64,000 nucleotides of DNA from Candidula unifasciata (GCA_905116865.2 CAJHNH020007002.1:124001-188000); one strand, 5' to 3'; counted from the stretch's first letter, positions 9,735-20,054 are shown. The notes: a model not told the origin generated them from the letters alone. Made by a program: numbers and translations.

Positions 9735-9870
9735 CCTAGGAAGTAAAGTCAGCCAGTCTGAAATCGACCACATCACCCACTGAGTGCTGATTAGTCTACA
9801 AAATATGGAGGTCACACCATATGCCATATCCCCTACATGTTACAAAAAGGCCCTTTACCATTTACAAAAA
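9735..9870 (+). mobile_element. SINE-F core fragment
   Basis: Contains GGAAGTAAAGTCAGCC, GACCACATCACCCACTG, GTGCTGATTAGTCTAC and an end near AAAGGCCCTTTACC. No head is present. Confidence 0.6.
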
Positions 9871-9939
9871 AATCATGCGTTATAAAACAGATTGTAAAAA
9901 TTAAAGGAACCTTTTCACACCAGTGGCATATCGGGACTA

Positions 9940-10165
9940 TGATGCTGGACTAGTATTTTTCTAGACCAATTGGCACTCAAGGGGTGGATTTTGTCATCAT
10001 ATCAGCTGTCTTTATGTCCCAGACTTTATCTAGAACCCATTTATGATGGGTTATGATGGTTTGGCCTGGAAGCCACTTTCATTTTTGAAGAGAGAAAAAT
10101 CTGACTCGATGTATATATGAATCCAAGACCTTTCGGGCTTGCAGGCAAGCACATAAGAAGATTGT
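9940..10165 (-). mobile_element. SINE-F copy, opposite orientation
   Basis: The plus strand reads AGACCAATTGGCACTCAAG, TTATGTCCCAGACTTTATC, TGGAAGCCACTTTCATTT, GAATCCAAGACCTTTCGGG. This is the reverse complement of the family, up to but not clearly including the tRNA head. With the copy at 9735 it makes a convergent pair. Confidence 0.65.
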
Positions 10166-10169
10166 AGCA

Positions 10170-10739
10170 ACCATAAATATAGTGGAGAAATCTAAAGGAG
10201 AACATGCTGAGTGGCATGGCAGAATGAATGAATAATATCAGTGATTGAACTTACCAAGAAAACAAGATGTTTATGGAGGTTTATGATTGCAGGTGTTACT
10301 CAGCATGGCACATGAAGAAGATGATTTTAAAGTGTAGGGTAGATGTTGAGCATATTGTCGTGTGGGAGGGACTAGTGTTTTCATAAATTCTGTGATGCAA
10401 AGTAGCCTATTGCTAATGACATAAACCACAAATATGTTGAATATCCATCCATTTTACTGCTGCCACTATCACCTCGTAATATTATTGTTATCATGAGCAT
10501 TTTGTGTGTGTGCTGTGTTCCATTGATATCGTCAGCAGAGTTATCAATATTGATTTAATCATTTCCATTGTAATCATCATTAGTAATATTGGTGCTTCAT
10601 CACCCACATCATAGTCAGCCTTGTATCAACAATATTATCATTTTTCCTCAACTATATCTCATACCATAAAGTGATTCCTTAAATATTGTCCTTGACCAGT
10701 AAGAAGAATAAATCTGTGATTCTGAAATTTTTTTAGAAA
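10170..10739. other. Intergenic, no feature seen
   Basis: AT-rich sequence with several short imperfect ATT/ATC runs. No gene or named repeat. Confidence 0.4.
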
Positions 10740-10762
10740 CAGTGCTTCTTAAAGTGTGGTCT

Positions 10763-11036
10763 TTTCATGTGGGTTCTGGGGTCTTATGTGGGGGGGGGGG
10801 GGGGGGGCGTGGGATAGACCCACTGCCTCCCTAACAAGCTTGTCCTACTAGAGTTTCTTTTGAAGTTGAAGTCTATCTGTCTGAGAGGCAGAGAACTGTC
10901 TGCAAACAGATAAGACAGATCTGTAGAACGAAAGTGCATGGAAAACTCAAAGTTCTGAAACAAGGCCGAAATCCAGAAATAGACAACAACCAGAACTTTC
11001 TGCTGGAGTTTACAGCTGGTGAACGCTAAGAAGAAG
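10763..11036 (+). mobile_element. SINE-A copy with 12-bp target-site duplication
   Basis: The copy runs from TTTCATGTGGGTTCTGG through a G-run (about 10791-10807), GACAGATCTGTAGAACG and GGAGTTTACAGCTGGTGAACG to the AAGAAG tail. AAAGTGTGGTCT occurs at 10751-10762 and again at 11037-11048, immediately flanking the element. A 12-bp duplication is what target-primed reverse transcription leaves. It fixes both ends of SINE-A: a length near 274 bases, no tRNA head, and a GAACGCTAAGAAG terminus. Confidence 0.88.
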
Positions 11037-11404
11037 AAAGTGTGGTCTACGGTGGACTCAAAGACCCTTTCAGTGAATCCTTGAGTATTTGCAAATGGCT
11101 GCTTGATTTGCCTCCCATATGTTATTGTAAGGGAAGCAAAGAATAGTAGCACAGTAACTAACCTACCATGCATGTCATAAAAGACCACTCAGAAGAGCTG
11201 GTGTGAGACTGGCTACCGATTCCAGTAATAAACAGATGGGGAACCCTTCCTTAGAAATATTAAATGTAACAAACAAACATGTACTGAACAATACTCATAG
11301 AAAGAAATAGATGGATCACCAGACCAGATCAAATCAAAAGCTGAATTGAAAGAAAAATATAATTGAAAGTTTTGATTTCAAGCATTAGTAACTATCTTTT
11401 TCTT

Positions 11405-11590
11405 TTTCAGCATTCAGAGCCCTTGAGATTCATTGCTGCAGATATCACCCGCCTCCACTCATGTCTCCAGTTGGCCTTCTCTTTCTAGTTGGTGACACTA
11501 AGTGTTTGCAGGTCTGTCTGGACATTATCTCTCCATCGTCTTCTTGGTCAGTCTTGTGGTCTACGACCATTCAGCATAGTAACTATAGCT
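11405..11590 (-). mobile_element. LINE C-terminal fragment
   Basis: The reverse strand encodes PRRRWRDNVQTDLQTLSVTN and then a stop-interrupted KANWRHEWRRVISAAMNL. RRRWRDN is the C-terminal signature of non-LTR LINE proteins. The same segment is present, and partly amplified, at 41.2-41.9 kb. Confidence 0.7.
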
Positions 11591-11810
11591 TTCAAATTTT
11601 ATGTGGCCTAGTGTGTCCTATCTTTCTATAAGTGCCGATTAGTACATGTCTTGTTTGTTTATTATACCTAATCCAGTAGAAGACTTTCACTGAAAGATGA
11701 AAAGCAGAAGAAGATATGATGTGTAAACTTGAATAACGTATTGTATTGACAATAATATTTTATTTTAATAACTTGAAGGAGCCAGGGATAAAAGACTGTA
11801 AGAAGCACTG

Positions 11811-12260
11811 CTCTGATGTGTACATTCTATGCCTGTCAGCTTTCCGGAAGAAAACCTGTTCAACATACCAATAAAGTGTACGGATCATTAAACAAAAACA
11901 ATCTTTTTTTTTTAAACATTTATTAGTTGTTGACTTGGGCAAAAACTACAGTCCTTTTTTTTAAATGGTTATCACCATTTATTTGTTGTTGACTTGGGCA
12001 ATGATTCTGACCACTACTGGAAGATTCATCATTTATTTGCAAACCTCCAGAGACGTCTGAGAGAACACTGAGATTAAGTATAAGTAAAGGAGTAATGCTT
12101 CTTCTGCATTTGCCATTAAAAGGGTGGTTGGCATACAGCATTGTGGTTTACAGCTTGGCTGTGATATCTGTGAATTTTAGCCCAAAACATCTGATTTCAG
12201 ATGTGATGTCTTTTATGTCATACTTGTCAAGTGGCAGTGGGTTCCTTCTTTTCGTTCCTC
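11811..12260. other. Intergenic with a short direct duplication
   Basis: TTTATTAGTTGTTGACTTGGGCAA near 11919 is closely repeated at about 11979 (TTTATTTGTTGTTGACTTGGGCAA), with a shared upstream poly-T. Otherwise no feature. Confidence 0.5.
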
Positions 12261-12329
12261 CTTAAATGGGGCCCTGGCACCTACACAGGAACCTACACTA
12301 TCTGTATAGCTCTAGAGGGTTGGTATGTC

Positions 12330-12490
12330 ATCTCGATACTGTAGCAGGTCTTTTGCAGAACGTCGCTTCCATCGCGGCTTGCCTGAAAGAAACTTGGTCC
12401 CTCTCCTGCCTCATTCACTGTCCTACCCAAGGTGATTACTATGTACTGTGCCCATCTTTGTGCTGGTCGGCTCAGGCTACTCAGCAGATG
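12330..12490 (-). mobile_element. LINE C-terminal fragment (possible)
   Basis: The reverse strand encodes RDQVSFRQAAMEATFC, close to RDRVSFRQTGIRATFC on the plus strand at 45.4 kb. The RD--SFR/WR pattern ends many LINE proteins. The limits are guessed. Confidence 0.4.
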
Positions 12491-13117
12491 TGAAGTTATA
12501 ATACTGGTCTTGAATATTCTAATCTTCGAGATGAGAAAAGAGAGCCTTGCCAGACATTCCCCTTTCAGATGGTACCAGGTGCGGAGGAACTTTCATACAT
12601 GAATCTCTCTCTGATAGATAACATAAAGCATTTTCTTTTTCAGAACCAAGAAGACCTTAACGTTAATGCTTTGGGATTCAGTCTTTCATATGATTTTAAA
12701 ATGTCTCTTTCTAATATTACTTTGAATTATTTTAACCTGGGCAAAGCTAACCCTGCCAAAAATACAGGAAAGAAGTAGGATATATAAGGCTGAAAGGATT
12801 GATGGATCAATCCGTCTGTCCCATCTGAGCTGCTACCTATAGGTGTACCATACTATTCTGAGATTTTAAAAAATCCTAATCTGGATGACAAACAAACAAG
12901 GCAGACACCCCGTTCAAACTCCAGAGAAGTTGTAAATAGGGCATTCTTAACCGCTACACCAACCAGGTGCAACTTGTAGTCCCCAGAGTGTAAGGATAGC
13001 CGAAAATGGCAAATATTTCAGCTTTTTATAGTAATCAGGCATGCGGAAAACATCACCTAACAATTAGAAGAAAAAGTGGGAACTTTTTAATCAGTCAGGT
13101 ACTGTCTCCACAATAAA

Positions 13118-13262
13118 GGTTGGCTGCAATGACCTCCAACACGCTTTATCTCTTGTCTTGGTTTTACATTCTCTCAGACTGCTGTTCGTCCATCTCTTGA
13201 TGTTGTTCTCCCACTTGTAACGTTGTCTACCTCTTGCCTTTGACTTGTCCCTTCAGTATGGT
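13118..13262 (-). mobile_element. LINE C-terminal fragment
   Basis: The reverse strand encodes ARGRQRYKWENNIKRWTNS, then RDKACWRSLQPT. A relative at 62.28 kb keeps RYKCADNIKEWTNSSL. The motif GRQR-KW-NNIK-W is the LINE C-terminal signature. Confidence 0.65.
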
Positions 13263-13697
13263 TTTTAAAAGCATGTTTTATTGTGTCTTTTAGTGTGTCC
13301 AAAATATTTCAATTGTCTCTCTTATTTCTTTCAATAATTCTCGAAGTGAAATCAAGAGGCCGCCCTAGGAAAACATGGACTGATGACATTAAAGAGCTTC
13401 TACATCGACAAGGGCTGACAATAGCCATTACTGCCCATCAAGCACTGGATCGCAAACTGTTTCTCCGGCTCTTCTTTGAATCGTTCCCCAAAATGGTGGC
13501 TTTAATATGATGGCGTTCGAAAGAGAGCTAAATTGGTCAATTTCTGGCCATAAAATATCCAAAAATATTTGAATGCGGGTCCGTTTTATTAAAAATATAT
13601 GTGCCGGCTCCGGATAACGAAACAAATGCTCTGACAGGGTCTCGGCGATACGTTGCTTGCCGACCTGCTTCTGCGAGTGTGCCTCACCGCCAAGCGT

Positions 13698-13863
13698 ATC
13701 CCCCGCGCCGCTACGCGCGGCGCGGATGGGGTCTAAACTAGATGGCTGGAACTCACAAGCGGCAGCTACCGCATCTCCTGCAACTTCCTCCAATTACTGT
13801 ACTCATGAGTCCCAGGCACCTAGTTTAGCCCCCATCCGCGCTGCGCGTAGCGGCGCGGGGGAT
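13698..13863. repeat. GC-rich 44-bp inverted repeat inside MITE-GG
   Basis: Arms 13698-13741 and 13820-13863 are reverse complements with about two mismatches, built on ATCCCCCGCGCCGCTACGCG and CGCGGATGGGG. The spacer is about 78 bases. A very stable hairpin or cruciform is expected. Confidence 0.85.
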
Positions 13864-14067
13864 AGCTCGGCGATGAGTTTAATCGCGTTTGGCGCATGCC
13901 AACAAGTCTGACATCTACCGCTGCTAAATCCTCCAATCGGAAGAACACAGTATTGCTAATCGGCTTTCATCGTCTGTAATGTCTCGAAATTGGTCAACGG
14001 TCGCTAATATCGTCTGCTAGTATTGTCTGCAGAAACGCTCGAAATTGTTGACTGACTGACTGACTTT

Positions 14068-14275
14068 CTACCCCACCAGGACATCACACAAGCGACAAAC
14101 ACCTGATGACACAAAGTGCCACCATGCGGATGAGGATCACTGTGGAGAGGTCCCAGAAACCGCGTTCAGACAATTGGCCATATTGATGGCCTGCCTATAT
14201 TGCGGCCCCTGGCAAAAGCCAGAGTGGGGCTTCAAATAACAAAAAATTACGTCCTAAGAAGGACGTAAGGAATAT
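14068..14275 (+). repeat. Rep-C copy nested in MITE-GG
   Basis: Carries ACCCCACCAGGACATCACAC, ACACAAAGTGCCACCATGCG, GAGAGGTCCCAGAAACCG and GGGGCTTCAAATAAC. Six copies of this approximately 200-base family are in the window. No tRNA-like boxes were recognised. Confidence 0.8.
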
Positions 14276-14699
14276 ATGATCGAAATTGTTGTCAATGGTC
14301 GGTATTTATCGTCTGCTGCTAGTACCGTGTGCAAATGTTGATATTGATTGTCAAGTAATCCTAGTTTTGCCGCGATTTGTTCCTTGGCAGAAAGTCCGTA
14401 TTTTAGATATACGCAAACACCGTCGTTCGGATATTTTTGGATATTTTGTGGCATGCCGCCATTTTGGGGAATGAATCAAAGGAGCGCCGTTTCTCCCTAC
14501 AACGCTTAACGACAGAAATGGAAATGATGATGATAATAAATAATTCTCATTTCATTCGCAGTCTTTCCAGAACTTTCTGTATTTGTTTCCATGAAACATG
14601 ACCTGTGGGAACTTTTACGCGATGGCTGAATAATAATAATTGGCCAGATCTGTCAACATTTTGTAAAACAATTTGTATTAAGATAGCTAGCCTAGAGAA

Positions 14700-15090
14700 G
14701 ATAAACGCGCAGGCTGCCTGGGCGGACAATTAGTAACTGGGGATGTTGACGTGTTAGATCCGACCCCGACCACTGACCTGACATAAACGGAAAGTGATGA
14801 CTGTACCGTACTCTAGCCTAGCGTTTGCACACACCTTAATTCTCTCACCTGATCGATCTTTTGCGTGCACAGAAAGACAAGCGGACAGCAGGTCGCCTAC
14901 GGAGCAGGCCAAGTCCCGCTTTGGTCGGTCGTCTGCAGGTTGACGCTTGCGTGGGTGAGTCGTCGCACGGGCAGACGACAGGCACGGTATCGATGCCGTC
15001 CGCAGCACGATACTTACTCCCAGATACACCCAGCGATACACGATCTGCAGAGAAAAAAAGGAGGGGGGGGGGGAGGTAAGCCCTAGAATT
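14700..15090. other. CpG-rich unique segment
   Basis: GC- and CpG-rich compared with its surroundings, with long open frames on both strands but no recognisable protein, ending in a G10-type run at 15062. It may be a promoter or first exon, or a decayed element. The sequence alone cannot decide. Confidence 0.3.
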
Positions 15091-15099
15091 TGTTATGTT

Positions 15100-15180
15100 A
15101 CTCGACGTCACTGCACATTGGGCATTCCCATGAGTGCTCAGTCCCTATGATGCAGCAGCCAGCCATTCCAAGTTACCTCT
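15100..15180 (-). mobile_element. RH-LINE-1 3'-end fragment
   Basis: GGGCATTCCCATGAGTGCTC and CAGCAGCCAGCCATTCCAAG match the minus-strand end of the LINE at 53.09 kb (GGGGCATTCCCATAAGCGCG, CAGCAGCCAGCGAAG). Confidence 0.6.
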
Positions 15181-15184
15181 GCTG

Positions 15185-15855
15185 ATTGGTCCCATGAAAA
15201 GGTTAGTCTCTCCTGTATTGACCTCGAAGACGCCATAGACGTGCTTCACCAAGCTCTACTCCAAAATTCACGTAATCGCATAAAGAAGATGGCTAAAGGC
15301 CCCTCTCTTCACCAACCACGTATCTTCTTCTGTGTAAAATGTATATGTTAAAATTATCTTTTTCAAGTGTTTGTTTATACCTGTATTCTTTCAAATATAT
15401 TGATTTGCTATTTAGCACATTATTATTAAATTAGTATTACATACTCAAACAAGACATATGCCCCTTAGTTAAGCCATTTCCCCCATGAAAATATTTAATT
15501 AAGAAGGCTGAACACCCCATACCCCTTGGGGAACTTTTCCGAGCACTCCCTTTCTTTGTGTCATCGCCTGACTGGTTATAAGGTAACCCATATGGCAGGG
15601 TCTTTCTCTAGACAAGAGCTCACCTCCGGCCAGGAGCGTCACACAAAGTACTCTATAGCTCTTGGGACGATCCTATGTGGTCTTTCTCTAAAAACTTCGC
15701 TTGTGAATCAAACGAAGCAATCTGTGAAACGAACGGCTTTCGACCTTCTAGTCTTGGGGCACACGGCTTGACGACTTTGGCACCAACCCATATCACTCGG
15801 GAAGGCGCGGAATGATGAGATAAATTTTACGGTTGCCTAATATACTATTTTTATA
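15185..15855. other. Intergenic, no feature seen
   Basis: An 81-codon open frame at 15526-15771 has no recognisable family and no supporting splice or codon evidence. Confidence 0.4.
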
Positions 15856-15859
15856 TTAT

Positions 15860-16010
15860 TATTCTCCTCCTCCTACTCATCGCCATCTTCTTCCATATAA
15901 GAAAGTAAGTGCATTGTGCCATTTACAGCATGGATGCGCAAATTGCACCTTCCGGCCGATACATCCGACTTCAGGCATTTGTTTCCTGGGTTAGTTTTCC
16001 TAGCTATCGT
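15860..16010 (-). repeat. Rep-D copy
   Basis: Starts (plus view) with TTATTCTCCTCCTCC, then GTGCCATTTACAGCATGGATG, CACCTTCCGGCCGATACATCC and GACTTCAGGCATTTG. The same order occurs at 29.97 and 48.58 kb, each time with TTC/TCC repeats on the left, that is, a GAA/GGA tail on the element's own strand. Confidence 0.6.
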
Positions 16011-16639
16011 GTTATGACTGAACACTAGTGTGAATGTGGCGGTGTGATTAAAGAGTCTCACCAGACAAAACAAGTGGGTGTGAACATTTTATTAGCCAAT
16101 CTCGGTAGACTCGGGACTCGTATAACATTATTTAAAGGCTGTTGGGTATTCTTCACGGAACTCCGGACACGTCCATAGGTGCTCAGATTCCCCTTTCGAC
16201 AGATATACCAGCGTGCTTGATTAATAAAGCCAGTCCTATTCTGGTTGACAAGACCTCTTAGTCCGGCGTGCCTGTCACATCTTATCCAGATTAGAGTTCA
16301 GGCAAGAAAAATTTCCGGGGATAAACAAATTTTTCTTCACAACAGAAATTTGCCACATCCGAGATGTCTTAAGCGGTCTCCATTGTAAAGTTAAAACATC
16401 CGAGATGTCTTAAGCGGTCTCCACTGTAAAGTTAAAGTCGGGAGATGTGAACTATCATCACTGCACACGGTTATAAACCATATGTGCTCTGCCACCAGTA
16501 CGGACAGCTGATATGAAATTGTCCGCCTATGTCGCCGTCCGCACGTAACTCCGTAGCCACAGCGACGTTCCTCCATTTACTTCAGAGTATCAACTCTGGT
16601 ATCCATTTCCTAGAGGCTGGGTGAACCCCAGGAACAGCC

Positions 16640-16740
16640 CGGTTTCGAACACCGACCGTAGGATGCAGCTAGTCGCAGCTGGATTTGAAAGCGAGTCTCC
16701 TATCGACTGCGCTAACTGTACTACACCAGTGCCGTCATCG
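16640..16740 (-). repeat. tRNA-like element
   Basis: The reverse strand reads TGGTGTAGTACAGTTAGCGC then GCTTTCAAATCCAGCTGC, like A and B boxes of a tRNA, with a second B-box-like GTGTTCGAAACCGGGC further on. It cannot fold as a functional tRNA as far as I can see. A SINE head is more likely. Confidence 0.5.
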
Positions 16741-16917
16741 TGTGGCAGTTCCAAGACAGAACCTTGCTGCAGTCTGTTTCGTATTATTTTCTTTATTTCA
16801 CACACAAACGACATAAAAAAAACCAGAATTAGTGCCGGAAGTGGACGAACACACGGCCATACAATATGTAAACAATACAGTTAACAGGTAAAACAATATA
16901 TTCATTGATATGTAGTA

Positions 16918-17145
16918 GAATCAGTCATGTGCACATATGGAATGGCACCCAAGACAACAGATCATGTCCTCGAAGACTGTCCTAAATACAACATATCAAG
17001 GCAAAAACTTCTGGCTAAAAGAGAGACCTGTGCAAGTCAAACTTTACGGGTCGCTGAGTGAATTACAAAAGACAGTGAAGTTTATACTAGAGACCATACT
17101 GCAGATATAGATAATTTATTTTAAGCGAACGAAAGAAGAAGAAAA
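16918..17145 (+). mobile_element. RH-LINE-2 3' end
   Basis: Encodes SVMCTYGMAPKTTDHVLEDC, the zinc-knuckle-like C-x-C/TTEHVL-DC tail of an RNase H LINE, then a shared 3' UTR (GAGTGAATTACAAAAGACAG, CTGCAGATATAGATAAT) and the end CGAACGAAAGAAGAAG. It is nearly the same as 59.69-59.93 kb. Confidence 0.8.
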
Positions 17146-17940
17146 AGAACAATAATTTTTTGGTTATTTAAATTTACTTATTTTATGCAATAATTGTAAC
17201 AGATTGTAACAGCATACATGGTTAAGTTTAATATATTTTAAATGGTTTGTTTTAATTATGATAATCACATCTGGCAATTTATCTTTGGGGATATTTCAAG
17301 TGATTTGAGATACCATTATTCTGTCTCAAGATCAACACTCCCTTATGCTAGCACTACTTTTTGTGATACACTGTTTAATCCTTTCCTGTGGTTCTATAAA
17401 ACTATTTACGCCCGCTATGTTTTCTGATCTCATAGACTTCGTACGGAGTTTCCTATATTAATTAAGGAGAGTCCTTGGAAGTTTTTATTTCTTGCAATAT
17501 ATTTTTTAAAGAAAAGTTCAATATTATTATGAACCTTACCTACAGAAAGAGGTCTTCGGCTTTATTGAAATAAACTACATCTCATATGTGATTTCAGCTA
17601 TAGTGAGTAAGTTATTCCAAAGATTTGAAAGTTTTGATTTAAGCAAATTCGAGTATAAGAGGACAGTTCTGATATTCACTGGATTAATCAACGTCTACAT
17701 TTTACGTCTTACTATATTTGTTGTCGAAGATTGAACATAATAGGTTTTACATGGAATGATGTGATGTTGGATCTTCGATTAATCAATCAATCAGTCGATC
17801 AGTAAATGCGGCTAGTAGGTTAAAATATATCACGACAGAAGAAAGATACAATAAAAATATCACAAAAACTAGGTTTGCGGGAAATAGTTCTGAACGAAAT
17901 CAATTGGAGACACGGAAGCAACCATATTTAATTATGTAAA
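17146..17940. other. AT-rich intergenic, no feature seen
   Basis: Apart from a short repeat of AATCAATCAATCAGTCGATCAG near 17780, nothing is recognisable. Confidence 0.45.
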
Positions 17941-17949
17941 TAATTTATC

Positions 17950-18241
17950 GGTAAATTGTACGCTCGTTTCCCCATTAGCAAACCGCTACACACTAGCTCG
18001 CTTCTGATTGGACGACCTACTGACCACCTCACTTATGATAGGTTGGCCTCGGGCGATCCGACTGTCACGCGTTAACGGGGATATTCCGCCCTCACGCTCA
18101 TACCTCGTGTTGTATATTTCACCATGTCAGAGTTTTCAACACTTCTAAAAGATTTAGATTCTGGGTCTAACACACAACTTATCAATGGAGTTGACCTACA
18201 ACCAGTGATGTGCTAATAGGGAGACGAGCGTAAAATTCACC
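17950..18241. mobile_element. 292-bp TIR element (MITE) carrying a small ORF
   Basis: The left end GGTAAATTGTACGCTCG-TTTCCCCATTAGCA and the reverse complement of the right end (GGTGAATTTTACGCTCG-TCTCCCTATTAGCA) pair over 31 positions with four mismatches. AATTTAT flanks it at 17942-17948 and 18242-18248, offset by one base on the left, so a TSD of about 7-8 bp is likely. The interior is GC-rich compared with its surroundings. Confidence 0.75.
18124..18216 (+). CDS. 30-residue ORF inside the MITE (hypothetical)
   Basis: An ATG in TTTCACCATGTC context opens 30 codons: MSEFSTLLKDLDSGSN, then TQLINGVDLQPVMC and a TAA that lies in the right inverted repeat. TTGTATATTTC upstream could be a TATA box. 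It looks like the N-terminal coding segment of a transposase gene left behind after an internal deletion. I recognise no family, and it may simply be chance. Confidence 0.3.
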   Translation: MSEFSTLLKDLDSGSNTQLINGVDLQPVMC

Positions 18242-18625
18242 AATTTATATTTAAAAGTATTTGTCAAAACAGTTTAGATAATTTAAAATAACCTATCAAA
18301 TGAATCATAAATGCTGCAGTACAGAGCTGCCAGATTTTGTACAATTTAAAACCTTAGTGGTTAGTGTATAACAACATTTTTCAAAACGAATAGGCTTTAC
18401 AATTTACATAATTATTATACTTAAACTTACTTCATAGGAGCACAACTTGGGGGGGGGGGGGGGGAGAAAAAAGCCCCCCCCTCCCGCCCCCTAGGAATGA
18501 TGTGGAAATGGAGGAGTATCTGGCAACCCTACTACAGAGAGGGCTGTCTAAGCAGCTTTATGGGCGCCCGGACAAACCAATGTGCTGGGTCCCCTATCAC
18601 AACCGCTCACAAAAATGAAATGTCA
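18242..18625. other. Intergenic, no feature seen
   Basis: AT-rich, with a G14 run at about 18450 and a nearby C-run. Confidence 0.4.
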
Positions 18626-18629
18626 AATG

Positions 18630-18775
18630 GTCGACTCTTGGTTCCTTACATCTCAGGCAGACGTTCTCCGACTTCGAAAGATGCCACCAATTAGTCGACA
18701 CCTGCGACATGCTTGCTGGGAGGCTGTGGGTCTATTCCTGTTTTCCCCCCAATGGGTCCACAGAACCCACGTGAG
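18630..18775 (-). mobile_element. SINE-A 5'-half fragment
   Basis: The reverse strand reads CCCACGTGGGTTCTGTGGAC, GGAATAGACCCACAGCC, AGCAAGCATGTCGCAGG and GTCGACTAATTGGTGG. The 3' half and tail are missing. Confidence 0.75.
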
Positions 18776-19778
18776 GATGTATTCATTTGATTTCATCTTG
18801 TTTCCGTGTTTATTGCTCCGTGTTGTTGTTTCTCGGTACCATGTATTGAGCAGAGTTCAAAACACACCTCAGGCGTTTCCTTGTACATACACCGGATTGT
18901 CCATTCACTTCACTCTACGTACTGTACTCTAGCCGTATCAGATGTGTGGATTTTGTGCATTTCTGTTCTAACCCAGCTAGTGTACGAATTTGTTTCATTA
19001 TTAAACGCCTCATCATCTTGCCTTACCTGTACAAGCTAAGCAGATCGAATCCACTATTTACAGCCTCCGATACTTCAGAAACTCACGCGACACAGGTGAC
19101 CCGTCAGGACACAAGCAGTAGTGGGATGGCGGGATAACCAGATCAATTGTAAGCCATTGTTTTGTTGTCGTGTTACTTAATATAGACTGGAGATTCGTTC
19201 TACACTTTTGTTCGATGACTTATTTTCCTGTTTTGGGGTCGAGTTGCTACTGGAGGTAATTTTGCATGGAAGTTTTCTCAACAGGCCAGTGACCAATAAA
19301 GGGTGTGATTTGGGTATGTATTGATGTATGTATTGTTTCCTTGATACTGGTGTTAAAGTCTTCTTTTGTCTTGAATGTATAATATAGATATATATCACCT
19401 GTGTGTAGGTATCGTTAATTCTGTTTATAGTACGATGTAAAGCGTCAGACGAACGCTCAACACAACTCACACAATATTAGCAAATCAATATATACTGATT
19501 CAATTCTACATTATGAAATAGTTAGTTTTCTCAAGCATTTGCACCTCATATCAACATGAACTGATCAGCTGCTCTTAAATCAGTTCTCTTATCGGATCCT
19601 ACATCAACTCACCATCAACATATCAGTGTTTAGTATTTTTTTTTCTTAATGACACCAGCGTTGGTTTTCTTACGGTATTTTACGTCTTTTTATCACAAAC
19701 TGGTCAGCAATATTACATCATCGTTATTTTACTGAATGTATTCCGTATGAAATCGTTATATTTTGATGCTATCTATAC
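18776..19778. other. Intergenic, no feature seen
   Basis: Several 60-100-codon open frames (for example 18806-19039 and 19177-19470) show no family resemblance and no repeated element. I do not support any of them as genes. Confidence 0.4.
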
Positions 19779-19867
19779 CAATGTTTCCCAACCTGGGGAA
19801 GGGGGGGGGGAGGGGGGGGGGAAGGGTCCACAACATACTATCAATCCAGTCATCTTCTTGTCAGATG

Positions 19868-20030
19868 CAATTGTTGGGGCCGCAATATAGCCCGACCATA
19901 AATATGGTCTAATGGCTGAACGCGGTTTCTGGGGCCTCTCCACTGATGGTCCTCATCCACATGGTGGCACTTTGTGTCATCGGATGTTTATCGCTTGTGT
20001 GATGTCCTGGTGGGGTAAAAAATTTACTAC
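19868..20030 (-). repeat. Rep-C copy
   Basis: The plus strand shows GCCGCAATATAGCCCGACC, GGCTGAACGCGGTTTCTGGG, TGGCACTTTGTGTCATCGG and GATGTCCTGGTGGGGTAA, the reverse complement of the 14.07-kb copy. Confidence 0.8.
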
Positions 20031-20054
20031 TACTACCACGCAACACAAGGGGCA

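Larger units (their letters stand above)
10740..11810 (+). mobile_element. hAT-like non-autonomous element with nested insertions
   Basis: The left end CAGTGCTTCTTAAAGT and the right end (reverse complement CAGTGCTTCTTACAGT) form a terminal inverted repeat of the CAGTG.TTCT type found in hAT/Charlie elements. A SINE-A copy sits inside, and a LINE tail at 11.4 kb is also within the limits. Flanking 8-bp duplications are not recognisable, so the outer ends or age are uncertain. Confidence 0.55.
13467..14488. mobile_element. MITE-GG element, 1022 bp, 8-bp TSD
   Basis: The left end begins GGCTCTTCTTTGAATCG and continues TTCCCCAAAATGGTGGC. The reverse complement of the right end is GGCGCTCCTTTGATTCA and TTCCCCAAAATGGCGGC. 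GTTTCTCC flanks both sides (13459-13466 and 14489-14496), and the empty site is seen in the related LINE at 8.8 kb. Internal words (ATAACGAAACAAATGCTCT, TAATCCTAGTTTTG) are shared with the elements at 32.3 and 55.5 kb. No transposase is encoded. The 8-bp TSD allows hAT, P, Merlin or Mutator-like superfamilies; the ends do not decide. Confidence 0.85.
13350..14550 (+). mobile_element. LINE C-terminus split by a MITE
   Basis: Bases 13350-13466 encode RGRPRKTWTDDIKELLHRQG and LTIAITAHQALDRKL. The LINE resumes at 14489 with TTTCTCCCTACAACGCTTAACGACAGAAATGG and an (ATG)n/(ATA)n tail. At 8.8 kb the two parts are contiguous, which proves that 13467-14488 is an insertion. Confidence 0.75.
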
